A stretch of DNA of 64,000 nucleotides, taken from CAWCQC01 sp963819905 (GTDB lineage Bacteria > Actinomycetota > Thermoleophilia > Gaiellales > Gaiellaceae). Below, one piece after another: positions 34,063-44,107 of this stretch. The notes beneath the pieces are model-generated. The model ran no database searches. It was given only the letters and a program-made list of their open reading frames with translations, and was not told where the DNA came from. Within the stretch, counting starts at the first letter, position 1. The number at the start of each line of letters is the position of its first letter. The stretch is from positions 248,001-312,000 of the forward strand of contig CAWFXP010000001.1 in NCBI GenBank assembly GCA_963819905.1. The letters are read 5' to 3'. Position numbers and translations under genes: made by a program.

Positions 34063-36495
34063 CTACTCGCCGACGAGGAGCTTCACGATCATGTTCGGCC
34101 CGGCGGCGAGGCCTGCGCGCGGAAGCTGCTCGATCACGACGCCGGGCCTCGCTCCCGCGACCTCCTCGACCTCGGCCTCGATCTCGCGGTCGGCGAGCCG
34201 CAGCCTCGCCTGGTCGAGCGTCAGGCCGACGACCCGGGGAATCGTGCCGCCGACCGCCTTGGCGATGATCAGGCGGACGGTGCCGAAGGCCGCCAGCGTT
34301 CCCCCTTCAGGCTTCTGCTCGAGGACGATCCCCGGCTCCTCGCCGGGCCGGGCAGGTCGGTAGATCTTGTCCGCCACCAGGGACTGTTGCGCGAGGCGTG
34401 TCTCCGCGTCGAGGACGTTCGCGCCGACGACGGTCGGCACCTCGACCTCGTTCGGCTTGCAGTTCGCCGTACGCGCAGGCTCGGACCCCTCGAAGAACAC
34501 CACCGTGAACGTGTCCTCGCACTGCCCGTTGTCGCGCTGCCACTGCCCGTTGCGGTAGGTCACGGTGATCGGGTACGAGTAGGCGTACGAGGGCGTCGGG
34601 AAGAGCGTCGGGGGTGCAGCGAGCTCCTCGAGCGCGTTCTTCGCGAACGTCCGGAAGATCGCCGCCGGGAAGGTGCCGCCGGCGACCGGGTCTCCGCCGA
34701 ACTCCTTCAGCATCGGCTCGAGCCGGTCCGGGTAGCCGACCCAGACCGCAACCGCGAGCTGGGGCGTGTAGCCCACGAACCAGGCGTCGCCGTAGTTCTC
34801 GGTCGTCCCGGTCTTGCCGGCCACGGGACGATCGTCGAGAGCGGCGCGCTTCCCGGTTCCGTAGCGCACGACGTCCTGCAGAATCGACGTCAGGATCGCG
34901 TTCTGGTTCTCGTCGACGACCTGTCGCGCGACCGGTCTGTTGTCGAGGAGCTTCTTGCCGTCCCGGATCGTCTGGATGACGCGCGGGACGTTGCCGAGCA
35001 GCTCGCCGTCCACCCGCCTGCCGCCGTTGGCGAAGGTGGAGAACGCCCTCGCCATCTCGAGCGGGTTGACCGCCTCGGCTCCGAGCCCGATCGCGAAGAA
35101 GTTGTCGAGCGGGCTCTGGATGCCGAGCTTGTGCGCCGTCTCGACCACGCGCTTCGGCCCGAGCTGCGCGGTCAGCTGGGCGTACACCGTGTTGTCGGAG
35201 TAGATCGTGGCCGTGCGAAGGTTGGCCGCGCCCAGGTAGGCGTTCTCGTAGTTGCTGACAGCCCAGAGCTTGTCGCCGATGTTGATCACCTGAGGCTTCG
35301 ACGGGTAGGTCGTGTTGGGCGAGACGCCCTGGCCGAGAGCGGCCGCGAGCACGAACGGCTTGAACGACGAGCCGGGCTGGCGCTCGCCCTGGGTGGCCAG
35401 GTTGAACTGGCTCTTCGAGAAGCCGTCGCCTCCGACCATGGCGAGCACCCGCCCGTTCGTGGGGTCGATCGCGACGAGCGCGGCCGCGGGCCCGTTCTTC
35501 CTCGTCAGCCACTTGTCGATCGCCTCTTGCGCGAGCTTCTGAAGGCGCAGGTCGATCGACGTGTGCACCCTGAGCCCGCCGCCGAAGACCTTGCCCGACC
35601 CGTAGTAGTCGATCAGCTGCTGTTTGACGTACTCGGCGAAGTACTGGGCCGGGCCACGCGTGCCGGGCAGGCCCACCTGCTCTGCGCTCGGAAGCGGAGC
35701 CCGCCTCGCGGCCTCGTACTGTGTCTTCGTGATCAGCTCCTGCCCGAACATCAGCGCGAGCACGGTGCTGCGGCGGTCGAGCGCCCGCGTCGGGCTCGCC
35801 ACGGGGTCGTAGGCGGTCGGGTTGGCCGGTATCCCCGCGAGGAGCGCCGCCTCGGGGAGTGACAGCTCGCTCGCGTGCTTCTTGAAGTACACCTTGGCGG
35901 CCATCTCGATCCCGTAGGCGCCGTTGCCGAAGTAGATCGTGTTCAGGTAGGTCGTCAGGATCCGGTCCTTCGACCAGCGGCGCTCGAGCTGCCACGCGAG
36001 AGCGGCCTCCTTCAGCTTCCGGCTCACGGTTCGCTCTGGCTTGATGTAGGTGTTCTTGACGAGCTGCTGGGTGATCGTCGAGCCGCCCTGCACGAGCTCC
36101 TTGTTCCGGACGTCGTTCCAGACAGCGCGGAGGATGCCGCGAAGGTCGACCCCGCGGTGCTCCCAGAACCGGCGGTCCTCGACCGCGACGATCGCCTGCT
36201 TCATGATCGGCGAGATCTCCGAGGAGCCGACGAGGATGCGGCTCTGGTCGCTGCGCAGAACCGCGAGGACGGTACCGTCGGCCGCGTAGATGTACCCGTT
36301 CCGCTCCGCCTTCCGCGCCTTGGCGGGATCGAGCGAGGGAACGTCGGTCGCGATCGCGGTCACGAAGCCGAACGTGAACGTCGCGAGGCACAGGAGCCCG
36401 AGGATGGCGAGGAGGAGGGCGAAGCGCAGCTTGCGAATGCGTCGCCGGGGCTTCCCCGGCGCCCCGTTACGGCTCGTTCTCGGCGCAGCACGAAC
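34063..36495 (-). CDS. bifunctional class A penicillin-binding protein (PBP1A type) with two PASTA repeats
   Basis: A cell-wall synthase of about 810 residues. One N-terminal membrane helix (LRFALLLAILGLLCLATFTF) is followed by a glycosyltransferase domain (VEDRRFWEHRGVDLRGILRA, catalytic Glu; GGSTITQQLVKN). The transpeptidase domain has PGSSFKPF (SxxK), YSDNTVY (SxN) and AGKTGTT (KTG). Two PASTA modules close the protein (VPTVVGANVLDAETRLA and PRVVGLTLDQARLRLA); actinobacterial homologues often carry one or more. The start is not resolved: no ATG, GTG or TTG is in frame near 36495. A GTG at 36491 is one frame off, 9 nt after a TACACT box. Divergent from the cyclase gene. Confidence 0.85.
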   Translation of the reverse strand, partial: VRAAPRTSRNGAPGKPRRRIRKLRFALLLAILGLLCLATFTFGFVTAIATDVPSLDPAKARKAERNGYIYAADGTVLAVLRSDQSRILVGSSEISPIMKQAIVAVEDRRFWEHRGVDLRGILRAVWNDVRNKELVQGGSTITQQLVKNTYIKPERTVSRKLKEAALAWQLERRWSKDRILTTYLNTIYFGNGAYGIEMAAKVYFKKHASELSLPEAALLAGIPANPTAYDPVASPTRALDRRSTVLALMFGQELITKTQYEAARRAPLPSAEQVGLPGTRGPAQYFAEYVKQQLIDYYGSGKVFGGGLRVHTSIDLRLQKLAQEAIDKWLTRKNGPAAALVAIDPTNGRVLAMVGGDGFSKSQFNLATQGERQPGSSFKPFVLAAALGQGVSPNTTYPSKPQVINIGDKLWAVSNYENAYLGAANLRTATIYSDNTVYAQLTAQLGPKRVVETAHKLGIQSPLDNFFAIGLGAEAVNPLEMARAFSTFANGGRRVDGELLGNVPRVIQTIRDGKKLLDNRPVARQVVDENQNAILTSILQDVVRYGTGKRAALDDRPVAGKTGTTENYGDAWFVGYTPQLAVAVWVGYPDRLEPMLKEFGGDPVAGGTFPAAIFRTFAKNALEELAAPPTLFPTPSYAYSYPITVTYRNGQWQRDNGQCEDTFTVVFFEGSEPARTANCKPNEVEVPTVVGANVLDAETRLAQQSLVADKIYRPARPGEEPGIVLEQKPEGGTLAAFGTVRLIIAKAVGGTIPRVVGLTLDQARLRLADREIEAEVEEVAGARPGVVIEQLPRAGLAAGPNMIVKLLVGE

Positions 36496-36522
36496 AGCAA
36501 AGTGTAGACGCGGCTTGTGGAG

Positions 36523-36528
36523 TAGGCT
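36523..36528 (+). promoter_or_regulatory. -10-like box before the cyclase gene
   Basis: TAGGCT is followed by 9 nt and the ATG at 36538. Confidence 0.35.
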
Positions 36529-36537
36529 CCGATCGGG

Positions 36538-39500
36538 ATGGCGGTCTGTCCGAGCTGCGGCAAGCGAGAATCGGCCCGATGCCAAGTTCTGCGGGGAGTG
36601 CGGCACCGGCCTGGCGTCCGCGTGCCCCGCCTGCGGAGGAGACAACGAGCCCGGGCGGAAGTTCTGCTACCAGTGCGGGGCCGCGCTCGACGGCGCGGCT
36701 GCGCCTCCGCCGGCTCTCGCCCGCGTGGAGCCGTCTGCCGAGCGGCGCCTCGTCTCCGTGCTCTTCGCCGACCTGGTCGGCTTCACGACGCTGTCCGAGT
36801 CCCGGGATGCCGAGGAGGTGCGCGAGCTCCTCTCTCGAGTACTTCGAGACCGCCCGGACGCTGATCGAGCGCTACGGAGGCACGGTCGAGAAGTTCATCG
36901 GCGACGCCGTGATGGCGGCGTGGGGAACCCCGACCGCGACCGAGGACGACGCCGAGCGGGCCGTGCGGGCGGCGCTCGATCTCGTGGCCGCGGTCGAGGT
37001 GCTTGGCCACGAGGTCGGCGCGCCGGAGCTGGCCGCCCGCGCGGGCGTGATGACCGGCGAGACCGCGGTTACGCTCGGTGCCGAGGGTGAGGGCATGGTC
37101 GCCGGCGATCTCGTCAACACGGCATCGCGGGTGCAGTCCGCGGCCGAGCCGGGCACGGTGCTCGTCGGCGAGACAACCCGGCGAGCGAGCGAGGCTGCGA
37201 TCGCCTACCAGCCGGCGGGACCGCACGAGCTCAAGGGGAAGTCCGAGCCGGTCGAGCTGTGGCGGGCGCTCCGGGTCATCTCGGAGCGCAAGGGCGCGCA
37301 CCGCTCCGTCGGCCTCGAGGCGCCCTTCGTCGGCCGCGATCGCGAGCTGCGTCTCGTCAAGGACCTCTTCCACGCGTCGGCCGACGAGCACAAGGCCCAT
37401 CTCGTCTCGGTGACGGGCATCGCCGGTATCGGGAAGTCGCGCCTCGCCTGGGAGTTCTCCAAGTACATCGACGGGCTCGCGGACGACGTGTACTGGCATC
37501 GCGGCCGTTGCCTCGCCTACGGCGAAGGCGTCACCTACTGGGCGCTCGCCGACATGATCAGGATGCGGTCACGGATCGCCGAGGACGAACCGCCCGATTC
37601 GGCGCTCCGCAAGCTGCGCGCGACACTCTCCGAGCACCTGCTGGATGCAGGCGAGCGCAGCTTCGTCGAGCCCAGGCTCGCCCAGCTGCTCGGCCTCGAG
37701 GAGCATCGAGCGGCCGATAGGGCGGACCTGTTCGCCGCCTGGCGCCTGTTCTTCGAGCGCCTTGCAGACGCTTTTCCGACAGTGCTCCTGTTCGAGGACC
37801 TGCAGTGGGCGGACGCGAGCCTGCTCGACTTCGTCGAATACCTGCTCGAGCGGTCGCGCTCGAGCCCGCTCTACGTCGTCGACGCTCGCGCGGCCCGAGC
37901 TCGCGGAGCGCCGCCCGACGTGGGGCGCCGGACACCGGAACTTCACGTCTCTCTACCTGGAGCCGCTCTCCCCGGAGGCGATGGCGCGCCTCCTGGACGG
38001 GCTCGTTCCAGGACTCGCGGGCGAGCTCCAGGAGCAGATCCTGACACGCGCGGAAGGCGTTCCCCTCTATGCGGTCGAGACGGTGCGGATGCTCCTCGAC
38101 CGCGGCCTCCTCGCCCAGGAGGGCGCTGTGTACCGGGTCACGGGGGAGGTCGTCTCACTGGAGGTACCGGAGACGTTGCACGGGTTGATCGCGGCTCGCC
38201 TCGACGGCCTCCCGGTCGACGAGCGGCGCTTGCTCCAAGACGGCTCCGTTCTCGGCAAGACGTTCACGCTCGCAGGGGCTGGCCGCGGTCTCGGGGATCG
38301 GCGAGGACGAGCTCGGCCCGCTGCTCGCCGGGCTCGTGCGCAAGGAGATCCTCTCGCTGCAGACCGACCCACGCTCGCCCGAGCAGGGGCAGTACGGGTT
38401 CCTGCAGGACCTCGTGCGCCATGTCGCCTACGAGACGCTGTCGAAACGCGAGCGCCGGGCTCGCCACCTCGCCGCGGCCGAGCACTTGGAGAGCGCGTTT
38501 CCCGCCGAGGACGAGATCGCCGAGGTGCTCGCGTCGCACTACCTGTCCGCGGCCGAGGCGGTCGCCGACGCGCCCGATGCGGTCGCGGTACGAGACAAGG
38601 CAGCCGGCGCGCTCCTTCGCGCCGCGGCGAGAGCCGAATCGCTCGCGGCTGCAGGCGAAGCCGCCAAGTACGTTGAACGGGCCGCCTCGCTGACGGACGA
38701 CCTCGGTGAGCGCGGCGCTCTCCTCGATCGGGCCGGCTGGCTCGCCGTGTACGCCTCGGACTACGACATCGCCGAGCGGCTCCTGCGTGAGTCGGCGACC
38801 GTCTACGAGACCGCGGGCGACACGCACTCCGCCGCGCGCGTGTCCGGCCGGCTCTCCTGGGTCGAATGGACAACCGGCCGCTACGACGAGGCGCTCGCTC
38901 GCGCGGAACAGGCGTTCGCAGCCGTGCGCGACGACGAGCCGGACGACGACATCGGCCTGCTCGCGTCGATTCTCGCGGGCGGCTACCTCTTCACCGGCGA
39001 CCTCGATCGGGCTCACGAGCACCTCGAGCTCGCGCTCGAGATCGGGGAATCCCTCGGTGCTCCCCTCGTCATCGCCCGTGGACTCGGCCAAAAGGGCATC
39101 CTCATGCAGTCTCGGGGGCGAAAGGTGGAGGCGTTTGCCCTCTGGAAACAGGGTCTGCTCCTGGCGCGCGAGCACGATCTGACCGACGAGTCGCTCAGCC
39201 ACCTGATCAACCTCTCCGACAGCTCGTTCCAGGACGATCGCTACGACGACGCGCTCGGCTACCTCCGCGAGGGGCTCGAGCTTGCGCGGCGGCGCGGATC
39301 TCGTCCGCACGAATGGATGGTCCTCGCCGAGACGACGTATTCCCTGTACCGGCTCGGCCGCTGGCAGGAGGCCCTCGACACGGCGGCGCAGATCCCGGAG
39401 GACAGGTTGCGCGACTCGACGACGCTGAGCCTGCTCTCCGGGGTGCTGGAGATCCATCTGCACCGCGGTAGACCTCGACGAGGCGCGCGCGCTGGTGGAC

Positions 39501-40082
39501 GTGTATGCGGCGCTCGAGAGCGCGGCCGACATCCAGGACCGGTCGATCTATCTCACGGCCAAGGCCGCTTCGGCCCGCGCCGAAGGTCGTCTCGCAGAGG
39601 CGGTGGCGCTCGGCCTCGAGGGCGCAGAGCTCGCCCGCGGCGCGTTCGGCTCGGGCAGTCAGGCCGTCAAGCAAGGCCTCATCGAGGCCGCCGAGGCGCG
39701 GCTGGCGCTGGGCGAGCTGAGCGCCGTCGAGGAAGTGGTAGCGATGATCGAGGAGATTCCCTCCGGGCGACGGCCGCCGTACCTCGACGCGCAATGCCGT
39801 CGCTTTCGAGCGCGACTCGCGGGGGCGAACTCCTCTGCTGAGGCCGCGTTCGCCGAGGCCTCCGAGCGCTTTCGCGACCTAGGGATGGTCTTCTGGGCGG
39901 CAGTCGCGGACCTCGAGCTGGCCGAGTGGTTCATCGGCCACGGCCGGTCCGCTGATGCCGACCCGCTGCTGGATGGAGCCGGCGAAGTCTTCGAGCGCCT
40001 CGAAGCCACGCGTTGGCTCGACCGCGTCGCAGAGCTACGTCAGACGGTCGGGGCGACGAACACGGGGTCGCTCGTCGGCTGA
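36538..40082 (+). CDS. multidomain class III cyclase / AAA ATPase / TPR signalling protein (frameshifted)
   Basis: About 1179 residues when five one-base insertions (36565, 36839, 37881, 38275-38278 and 39467) are removed; the remaining frames join seamlessly. The N-terminus has zinc-ribbon pairs (CPSCGK, FCGECG, CPACGG, FCYQCG). A nucleotide cyclase catalytic domain follows: VSVLFADLVGFTTL (first metal Asp), VEKFIGDAVMAAWG (second) and GDLVNTASRVQ. Next come an AAA/NB-ARC-like ATPase (TGIAGIGKSRLAWEF, LLFEDLQWADASLLDF) and a long TPR-like helical array to the C-terminus. This layout is common in actinobacteria as a putative cAMP-producing sensor with a signal-binding array. The last 43 nt overlap the convergent anti-sigma gene. 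Confidence 0.8.
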
Positions 40083-40753
40083 TCGACGCCGCCGGCGGCC
40101 TCGAGCGTCACGGCGACGGTCGCGCCTGCGGGCACTGGACGGGTGAGCGGTACGACCGACTCTCCGCCTCCGCCGACGAAGAGACCCGCCGGCACCGGCG
40201 TCTCGCCCTCGATCACCCAGACCTCCCAGGTCTTTCCTGCTGGAGCCTCCTCGAAGCCGGAGAGCACGAGGCCCGCCTGGCCGTCGTCGGCGACGACGAG
40301 GGTGCCGTTGGCGCCGGAGACCGGGAACCGCTCCGAGCTCTGCTCCGCGAAGAGCGCCAGCACCTCGTCCTGCCGTGCGCCTGCCGCCCGCTCTTCGTCG
40401 AGCGAGCTCGACAGGGACGATCCCCAGACTCCGAGGCCGATCGCAACCCCGGCCGCGACGGCGGCGGCTGCGCCGAGTATCGGCACCACCGCGCGGCGTC
40501 GGAAGGGGACGACGTTCGACTGCTCCGGCGCATCGGTCGACGCCTCGGTGAGGATGCGCTCGCGGAGGGAGGCCGGCGGAGCCGGCGACTCGACCGCGAA
40601 CGCCAGCGCGGCGGCCGTCTCCTCGAGCGTGGCGAACTGCTCGCGCGCCTCGGGCGAGCGGCGCAGGTGCTCCTCGAGCTCCCGCTCGTCCTCGGGCGAC
40701 AGCGCGCGGAGCGCGTGGCCCGCGATCAGTTCGTCGACTCGCTCGGGTTCCAT
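40040..40753 (-). CDS. anti-sigma factor (RskA/anti-sigma-K family)
   Basis: A 237-residue membrane anti-sigma factor. The cytoplasmic N-terminus has a zinc-less ASD-type helix set (DELIAGHALRALSPEDERELEEHL), then one membrane helix (VVPILGAAAAVAAGVAIGLGVW). The extracytoplasmic C-terminal domain matches RskA (KTWEVWVIEGETPVPAGLF, then VAVTLEAAGGVDQPTSDPVF). It holds the downstream ECF sigma inactive until a signal triggers release. The ATG at 40753 lies 28 nt inside the sigma gene, so translation is coupled. The 3' end overlaps the convergent cyclase gene by 43 nt. Confidence 0.88.
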   Translation of the reverse strand: MEPERVDELIAGHALRALSPEDERELEEHLRRSPEAREQFATLEETAAALAFAVESPAPPASLRERILTEASTDAPEQSNVVPFRRRAVVPILGAAAAVAAGVAIGLGVWGSSLSSSLDEERAAGARQDEVLALFAEQSSERFPVSGANGTLVVADDGQAGLVLSGFEEAPAGKTWEVWVIEGETPVPAGLFVGGGGESVVPLTRPVPAGATVAVTLEAAGGVDQPTSDPVFVAPTV

Positions 40754-41325
40754 CTGAGATCCTCCGTACCGGCCTCTTGCAGCAGCTCGCGCAGTCGGCT
40801 GAGGCCGGCGAACATCCTGCTCTTGATCGTACCGAGAGGCTGCCCGAGCCTCTCTGCCAGCTCCGATTGCGTGAAGCCGCCGTAGTAGGCGAGCTCGAGC
40901 GCCTCTCGTTGCTGGTCGGGAAGTTTCTTCAGCGCTGCCTGGACGCGCTCGCGCTCGAAATGGAGCCAGGCGACCTCCTCCGTTTCTGTCGACGGATCTG
41001 CGAGCTGCGGCTCGTCGTCGAGCGGCTCCGTCCGCCTGCGCTCGCTCCGCCTGACGAGGTCGACGGCCCGGCGATGGACGAGCGTCAGGATCCACGTCGA
41101 CGCCTTCGCCCGCTCGGGTACGAACCTCGCCGCCGAGCGCCACACGGCGACGAACGCCTCCTGGACGGCGTCCTCGGCGAGGCCCTCGTCTCGGAGAATG
41201 CGCAGCGCCAGGCCGTAGGAGACCCGGCCCCAGCGGTCGTAGAGCTCGGCGAGCGCGACGTCGTCCCCCCGCGCGACGAGTGCGACCAGCGCTTCGTCCG
41301 ACAGATGGGCGAGATCGATGGGCAT
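40726..41325 (-). CDS. ECF RNA polymerase sigma factor
   Basis: A 199-residue group IV sigma factor. Region 2 is LAELYDRWGRVSYGLALRIL then GLAEDAVQEAFVAVWRSA (core binding and -10 recognition), with RAKASTWILTLVHRRAVDLV. Region 4 is QREALELAYYGGFTQSELAE followed by GTIKSRMFAGLSRLREL (helix-turn-helix, -35 recognition). It resembles the SigK-like ECF group, consistent with its RskA-type anti-sigma. I chose the ATG at 41325; a start at 41382 would add a poor, arginine-rich tail. It diverges from the DUF4331 operon, a likely target. Confidence 0.9.
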   Translation of the reverse strand: MPIDLAHLSDEALVALVARGDDVALAELYDRWGRVSYGLALRILRDEGLAEDAVQEAFVAVWRSAARFVPERAKASTWILTLVHRRAVDLVRRSERRRTEPLDDEPQLADPSTETEEVAWLHFERERVQAALKKLPDQQREALELAYYGGFTQSELAERLGQPLGTIKSRMFAGLSRLRELLQEAGTEDLRWNPSESTN

Positions 41326-41479
41326 GCGCGACCCGATTCCGCGGGACGGCCGCAACGCTACCACGCGGCGGGTGGACGTCATGTCACGAGTTCGCGGCGC
41401 GGGTGGGTTCGGTTCGAACCACTAGCGGGCGTGCGGCGAATGAACGCCGTAGATCGGGGTGGAGAGAAAGGAGATCCCA
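41326..41479. promoter_or_regulatory. divergent control region between the ECF sigma gene and the DUF4331 operon
   Basis: The 154-nt gap holds a perfect 10-bp palindrome, GGTTCGAACC, at 41411-41420, inside a wider imperfect dyad GTGG...CCAC. AAAGGAG lies 9 nt before the TTG at 41480. I cannot assign -35/-10 boxes for an ECF factor with confidence. Confidence 0.35.
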
Positions 41480-42676
41480 TTGACTCACCCACTCGCACAC
41501 AGCCGTAGGACGCTCTGGATCGCGGCCCTCGCCGTCGGTCTGGCCGGGCTTCTTGCGGCGCTCCTGGTGACGCAGCTCGGCGGGCCCTCTCCCGCACGGG
41601 CAGCGGATCACCGTGATTCGCCGGGCCTGATGCCGCCCGGCGGCGACAACCGCGCAGACATCACCGACATCTACGCGTTCGAGTCGCCGACAAACCCGGA
41701 CAGGACCGTGCTCGTCGTCAACGTGAACGGTCTGACCGCGGGCGGCACGCCCGCGTACTTCGGGCGTGGTATCCCGGGCGTGAGCGCGAACAAGCGGCTC
41801 GGATACTGGCTCAACATCGACAACGACGGTGACGCTGTCGCCGACGTCCGCTACTCGGTGCGCTTCGGCAAGCCGCGGAACGGCGTGCAGACCGTGCAGC
41901 TTCGGCGAAACGGCAACGTCATCATCCCCTTCACCCGGGGACGGACGACGAAGTTCGGGTCGAGCCCCAGGGCGGTCTCGGGTGGCGGCGTGAAGCTGTT
42001 CGCCGGCATGCGCGACGACCCGTTCTTCTTCGACCTCCAGGGCTTCCTCAACATCACGGCGCCGCTCGACGACGATCCGTCGAACGACGCTCAGTCGTTC
42101 ATCGGCTGCAGCGGCCAGGGCTCCCGCCCGGACTTCTTCGCCGGCACCAACGTGTCGTCGATCGTCCTCGAGGTGCCCGACCGCCAGCTGAACGGCGACA
42201 GCACGAATATCGGCTTCTGGGCCGCCACGACCATCGGCGGCGAGCAGAACGACCGGATGGGGCGTCCTGCGATCGCCACGGTGTTCATCCCCAACAACCC
42301 GATCCCGCCCGACAACGCGGGCGACTCCCAGAAGAGCGACTTCAACCATGCACAGCCCAAGGACGACCAGGCCAACTTCCGCGGCGAGGTCGTCAACACG
42401 CTCCAGACGCTGTTCAGCCTGAACGACGGCGCTGGTGACGATCCGTCCGACGATGCCGGCGCGATCAATGGGCTGGCCGACATCCTCCTGCCCGACCTGC
42501 TCACGTACGACACGAGCAGCTCGCAGGGATTCCTGAACGGCCGCAAGCTGGCCGACGACGTCATCGACGCGGAGCTCGGGCTCATCTCCGAGGGCCTCGT
42601 GACGACCGACTGCGTCCCGGCGAACGACGTTCAGTTCCCGTCCTCGTTCCCGTACCTGGCGGCGCCTCAGTCCTAG
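41480..42676 (+). CDS. secreted DUF4331 protein
   Basis: A 398-residue exported protein. A signal or anchor helix (LWIAALAVGLAGLLAALLVTQL) is followed by the DUF4331 opening ADHRDSPGLMPPGGDNRADITDI and the conserved DIYAFESP segment. Later blocks (VPDRQLNGDSTNIGFWAAT, AIATVFIPNNP) belong to the same domain. Function is unknown; the Asp-rich loops (DNDGDAVADV, DDPSNDAQSF) could bind divalent metal. TTG at 41480 follows AAAGGAG; an upstream in-frame GTG (41459) overlaps the ribosome site and is less likely. First gene of the row ending in the NicO transporter. Confidence 0.85.
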   Translation: MTHPLAHSRRTLWIAALAVGLAGLLAALLVTQLGGPSPARAADHRDSPGLMPPGGDNRADITDIYAFESPTNPDRTVLVVNVNGLTAGGTPAYFGRGIPGVSANKRLGYWLNIDNDGDAVADVRYSVRFGKPRNGVQTVQLRRNGNVIIPFTRGRTTKFGSSPRAVSGGGVKLFAGMRDDPFFFDLQGFLNITAPLDDDPSNDAQSFIGCSGQGSRPDFFAGTNVSSIVLEVPDRQLNGDSTNIGFWAATTIGGEQNDRMGRPAIATVFIPNNPIPPDNAGDSQKSDFNHAQPKDDQANFRGEVVNTLQTLFSLNDGAGDDPSDDAGAINGLADILLPDLLTYDTSSSQGFLNGRKLADDVIDAELGLISEGLVTTDCVPANDVQFPSSFPYLAAPQS

Positions 42677-42691
42677 ACGGGAGCACTTCAC

Positions 42692-42732
42692 TCGGGTCGG
42701 AGGGCGCCGCGTGTCGGTGCCCTCCGACCCGA
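42692..42732 (+). other. strong intercistronic hairpin between DUF4331 and TPR genes
   Basis: TCGGGTCGGAGGGC (42692-42705) and GCCCTCCGACCCGA (42719-42732) form a perfect 14-bp stem with a 13-nt loop, 16 nt after the DUF4331 stop. No T-run follows, so it is more likely a stabiliser, processing site or partial terminator than an intrinsic terminator. Confidence 0.75.
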
Positions 42733-42763
42733 ATCCGAAGCCCAAGGGAGAGATCGAAGCGCA

Positions 42764-44107
42764 ATGAAACGAGCCAGCATCGCCGCCGCAGCCGCCGTCA
42801 CGGGCCTTCTCGTTCTCGCACTCTTCTTCGGCGGCGTCTTCTCGAACGAATCACGACCGGTAGCCAAGGCGGCGTCTCCCGACATCCCGGTGGTCATCAG
42901 GGACACGAGCGCCGAGATCGAGCGGCTGCTCGCTGGCTTCTCGACCGGCGACACCGCGGGTTTCGTGAAGGCGCTCGAGGCGAACGTGGCCGCGAACCGC
43001 TACGACGTCCCGTCGCTCACCCTCCTCGGCCTCGCCTATCAGCAGCGACAGCGGGAGACCGGCGACCCGGCGTTTCTCGACTTGTCGGAGAAGGCCCTGC
43101 GGCGGGCCGTGTCGCTCCAGAACCAGGAACCGCTCGCGCTTACCGGTCTCGCGACGCTCTCCGTCGCGCGGCATCGCTGGAACGATGCGCTGTCCTTCGC
43201 GAAGAGAGCCCTCGAGCGGAATCCCGACGATGCGTCGGCGCTGGCCGCGAAGGCCGACGCGCTGCTCAACCTCGGGCGGTACGAGCAAGCGTTCCCGATC
43301 CTCGATCGCGTGGCCGTGCTCTCCCCGAGCGCGGGCTCGTTCGCGCGGGTCTCGTACGCGCGGGAGCTGCTCGGCCGGCCGGCGGAGGCCGTCGAGGCGA
43401 TCGAGCTGGCGTTCGAGCTCAACGAAGGCGTCCCCGAGCACGACGCCTGGGCCCGCGTTCAGCTCGGCAACCTGCTCTTCACGAACGGCCGCCTCGAGCG
43501 CTCCGAGTCCGCCTACCGGAAGGCGCTCGACCGCTATCCGGGCTACGTCCATGCGGAGGCGGGGCTCGCGCGCGTCGAGGCCGCCCGAGGCGACTTCGCC
43601 GCCGCCGTCGAGCGCCTGCGGGTCGTCGTCGACCGCCTGCCGACACCGCAGCACGCGATCCTGCTGGGCGACGTTCTCACGGCCGCCGGGCGGACGTCCG
43701 AGGCCGAGGACGCGTACGCGCTCGTCGAGGCGATGGAGCAGCTGCTCGCGGCAAGCGGCGTGCGGACGGAGCTGCAGACGGCGCTCTTCGACCTCGACCG
43801 GGACCGCGACGTCGCGGATGCCCTCGCCAGGGCACAGGAGGCCTACGACACCGCACCGAACGTCGCGGCGGAGGACGTGCTCGCGTGGGCCCTCTACAAG
43901 AACGGGCGCTGCGACGAGGCGCGGGCTCACGCGGTGAGCGCGCTTCGCCTCGGGACCCTCGATCCCGTGATGCTCTTCCACCGGGGCATGATCGAGCGCT
44001 GCGTCGGCAACGAGGACGCCTCGCGCGAGTACCTCGGCAAGGCGCTCGAGATCAACCCGAGCTTCTCCTTCATCCACGCGCCGATCGCGAGGGAGGAAAT
44101 CGCATGA
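42764..44107 (+). CDS. exported TPR-repeat protein
   Basis: A 447-residue protein with an N-terminal hydrophobic signal or anchor (AAAAAVTGLLVLALFFGGVF) followed by an array of tetratricopeptide repeats. Examples are ALTGLATLSVARHRWNDAL, ALAAKADALLNLGRYEQAF and ARVQLGNLLFTNGRLERSES, then AHAVSALRLGTLDP near the end. TPR arrays bind proteins or peptides, so this may be a scaffold linking the DUF4331 protein and the transporter. AAGGGAGAG lies about 10 nt before the ATG. The stop overlaps the NicO start as ATGA. Confidence 0.82.
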   Translation: MKRASIAAAAAVTGLLVLALFFGGVFSNESRPVAKAASPDIPVVIRDTSAEIERLLAGFSTGDTAGFVKALEANVAANRYDVPSLTLLGLAYQQRQRETGDPAFLDLSEKALRRAVSLQNQEPLALTGLATLSVARHRWNDALSFAKRALERNPDDASALAAKADALLNLGRYEQAFPILDRVAVLSPSAGSFARVSYARELLGRPAEAVEAIELAFELNEGVPEHDAWARVQLGNLLFTNGRLERSESAYRKALDRYPGYVHAEAGLARVEAARGDFAAAVERLRVVVDRLPTPQHAILLGDVLTAAGRTSEAEDAYALVEAMEQLLAASGVRTELQTALFDLDRDRDVADALARAQEAYDTAPNVAAEDVLAWALYKNGRCDEARAHAVSALRLGTLDPVMLFHRGMIERCVGNEDASREYLGKALEINPSFSFIHAPIAREEIA

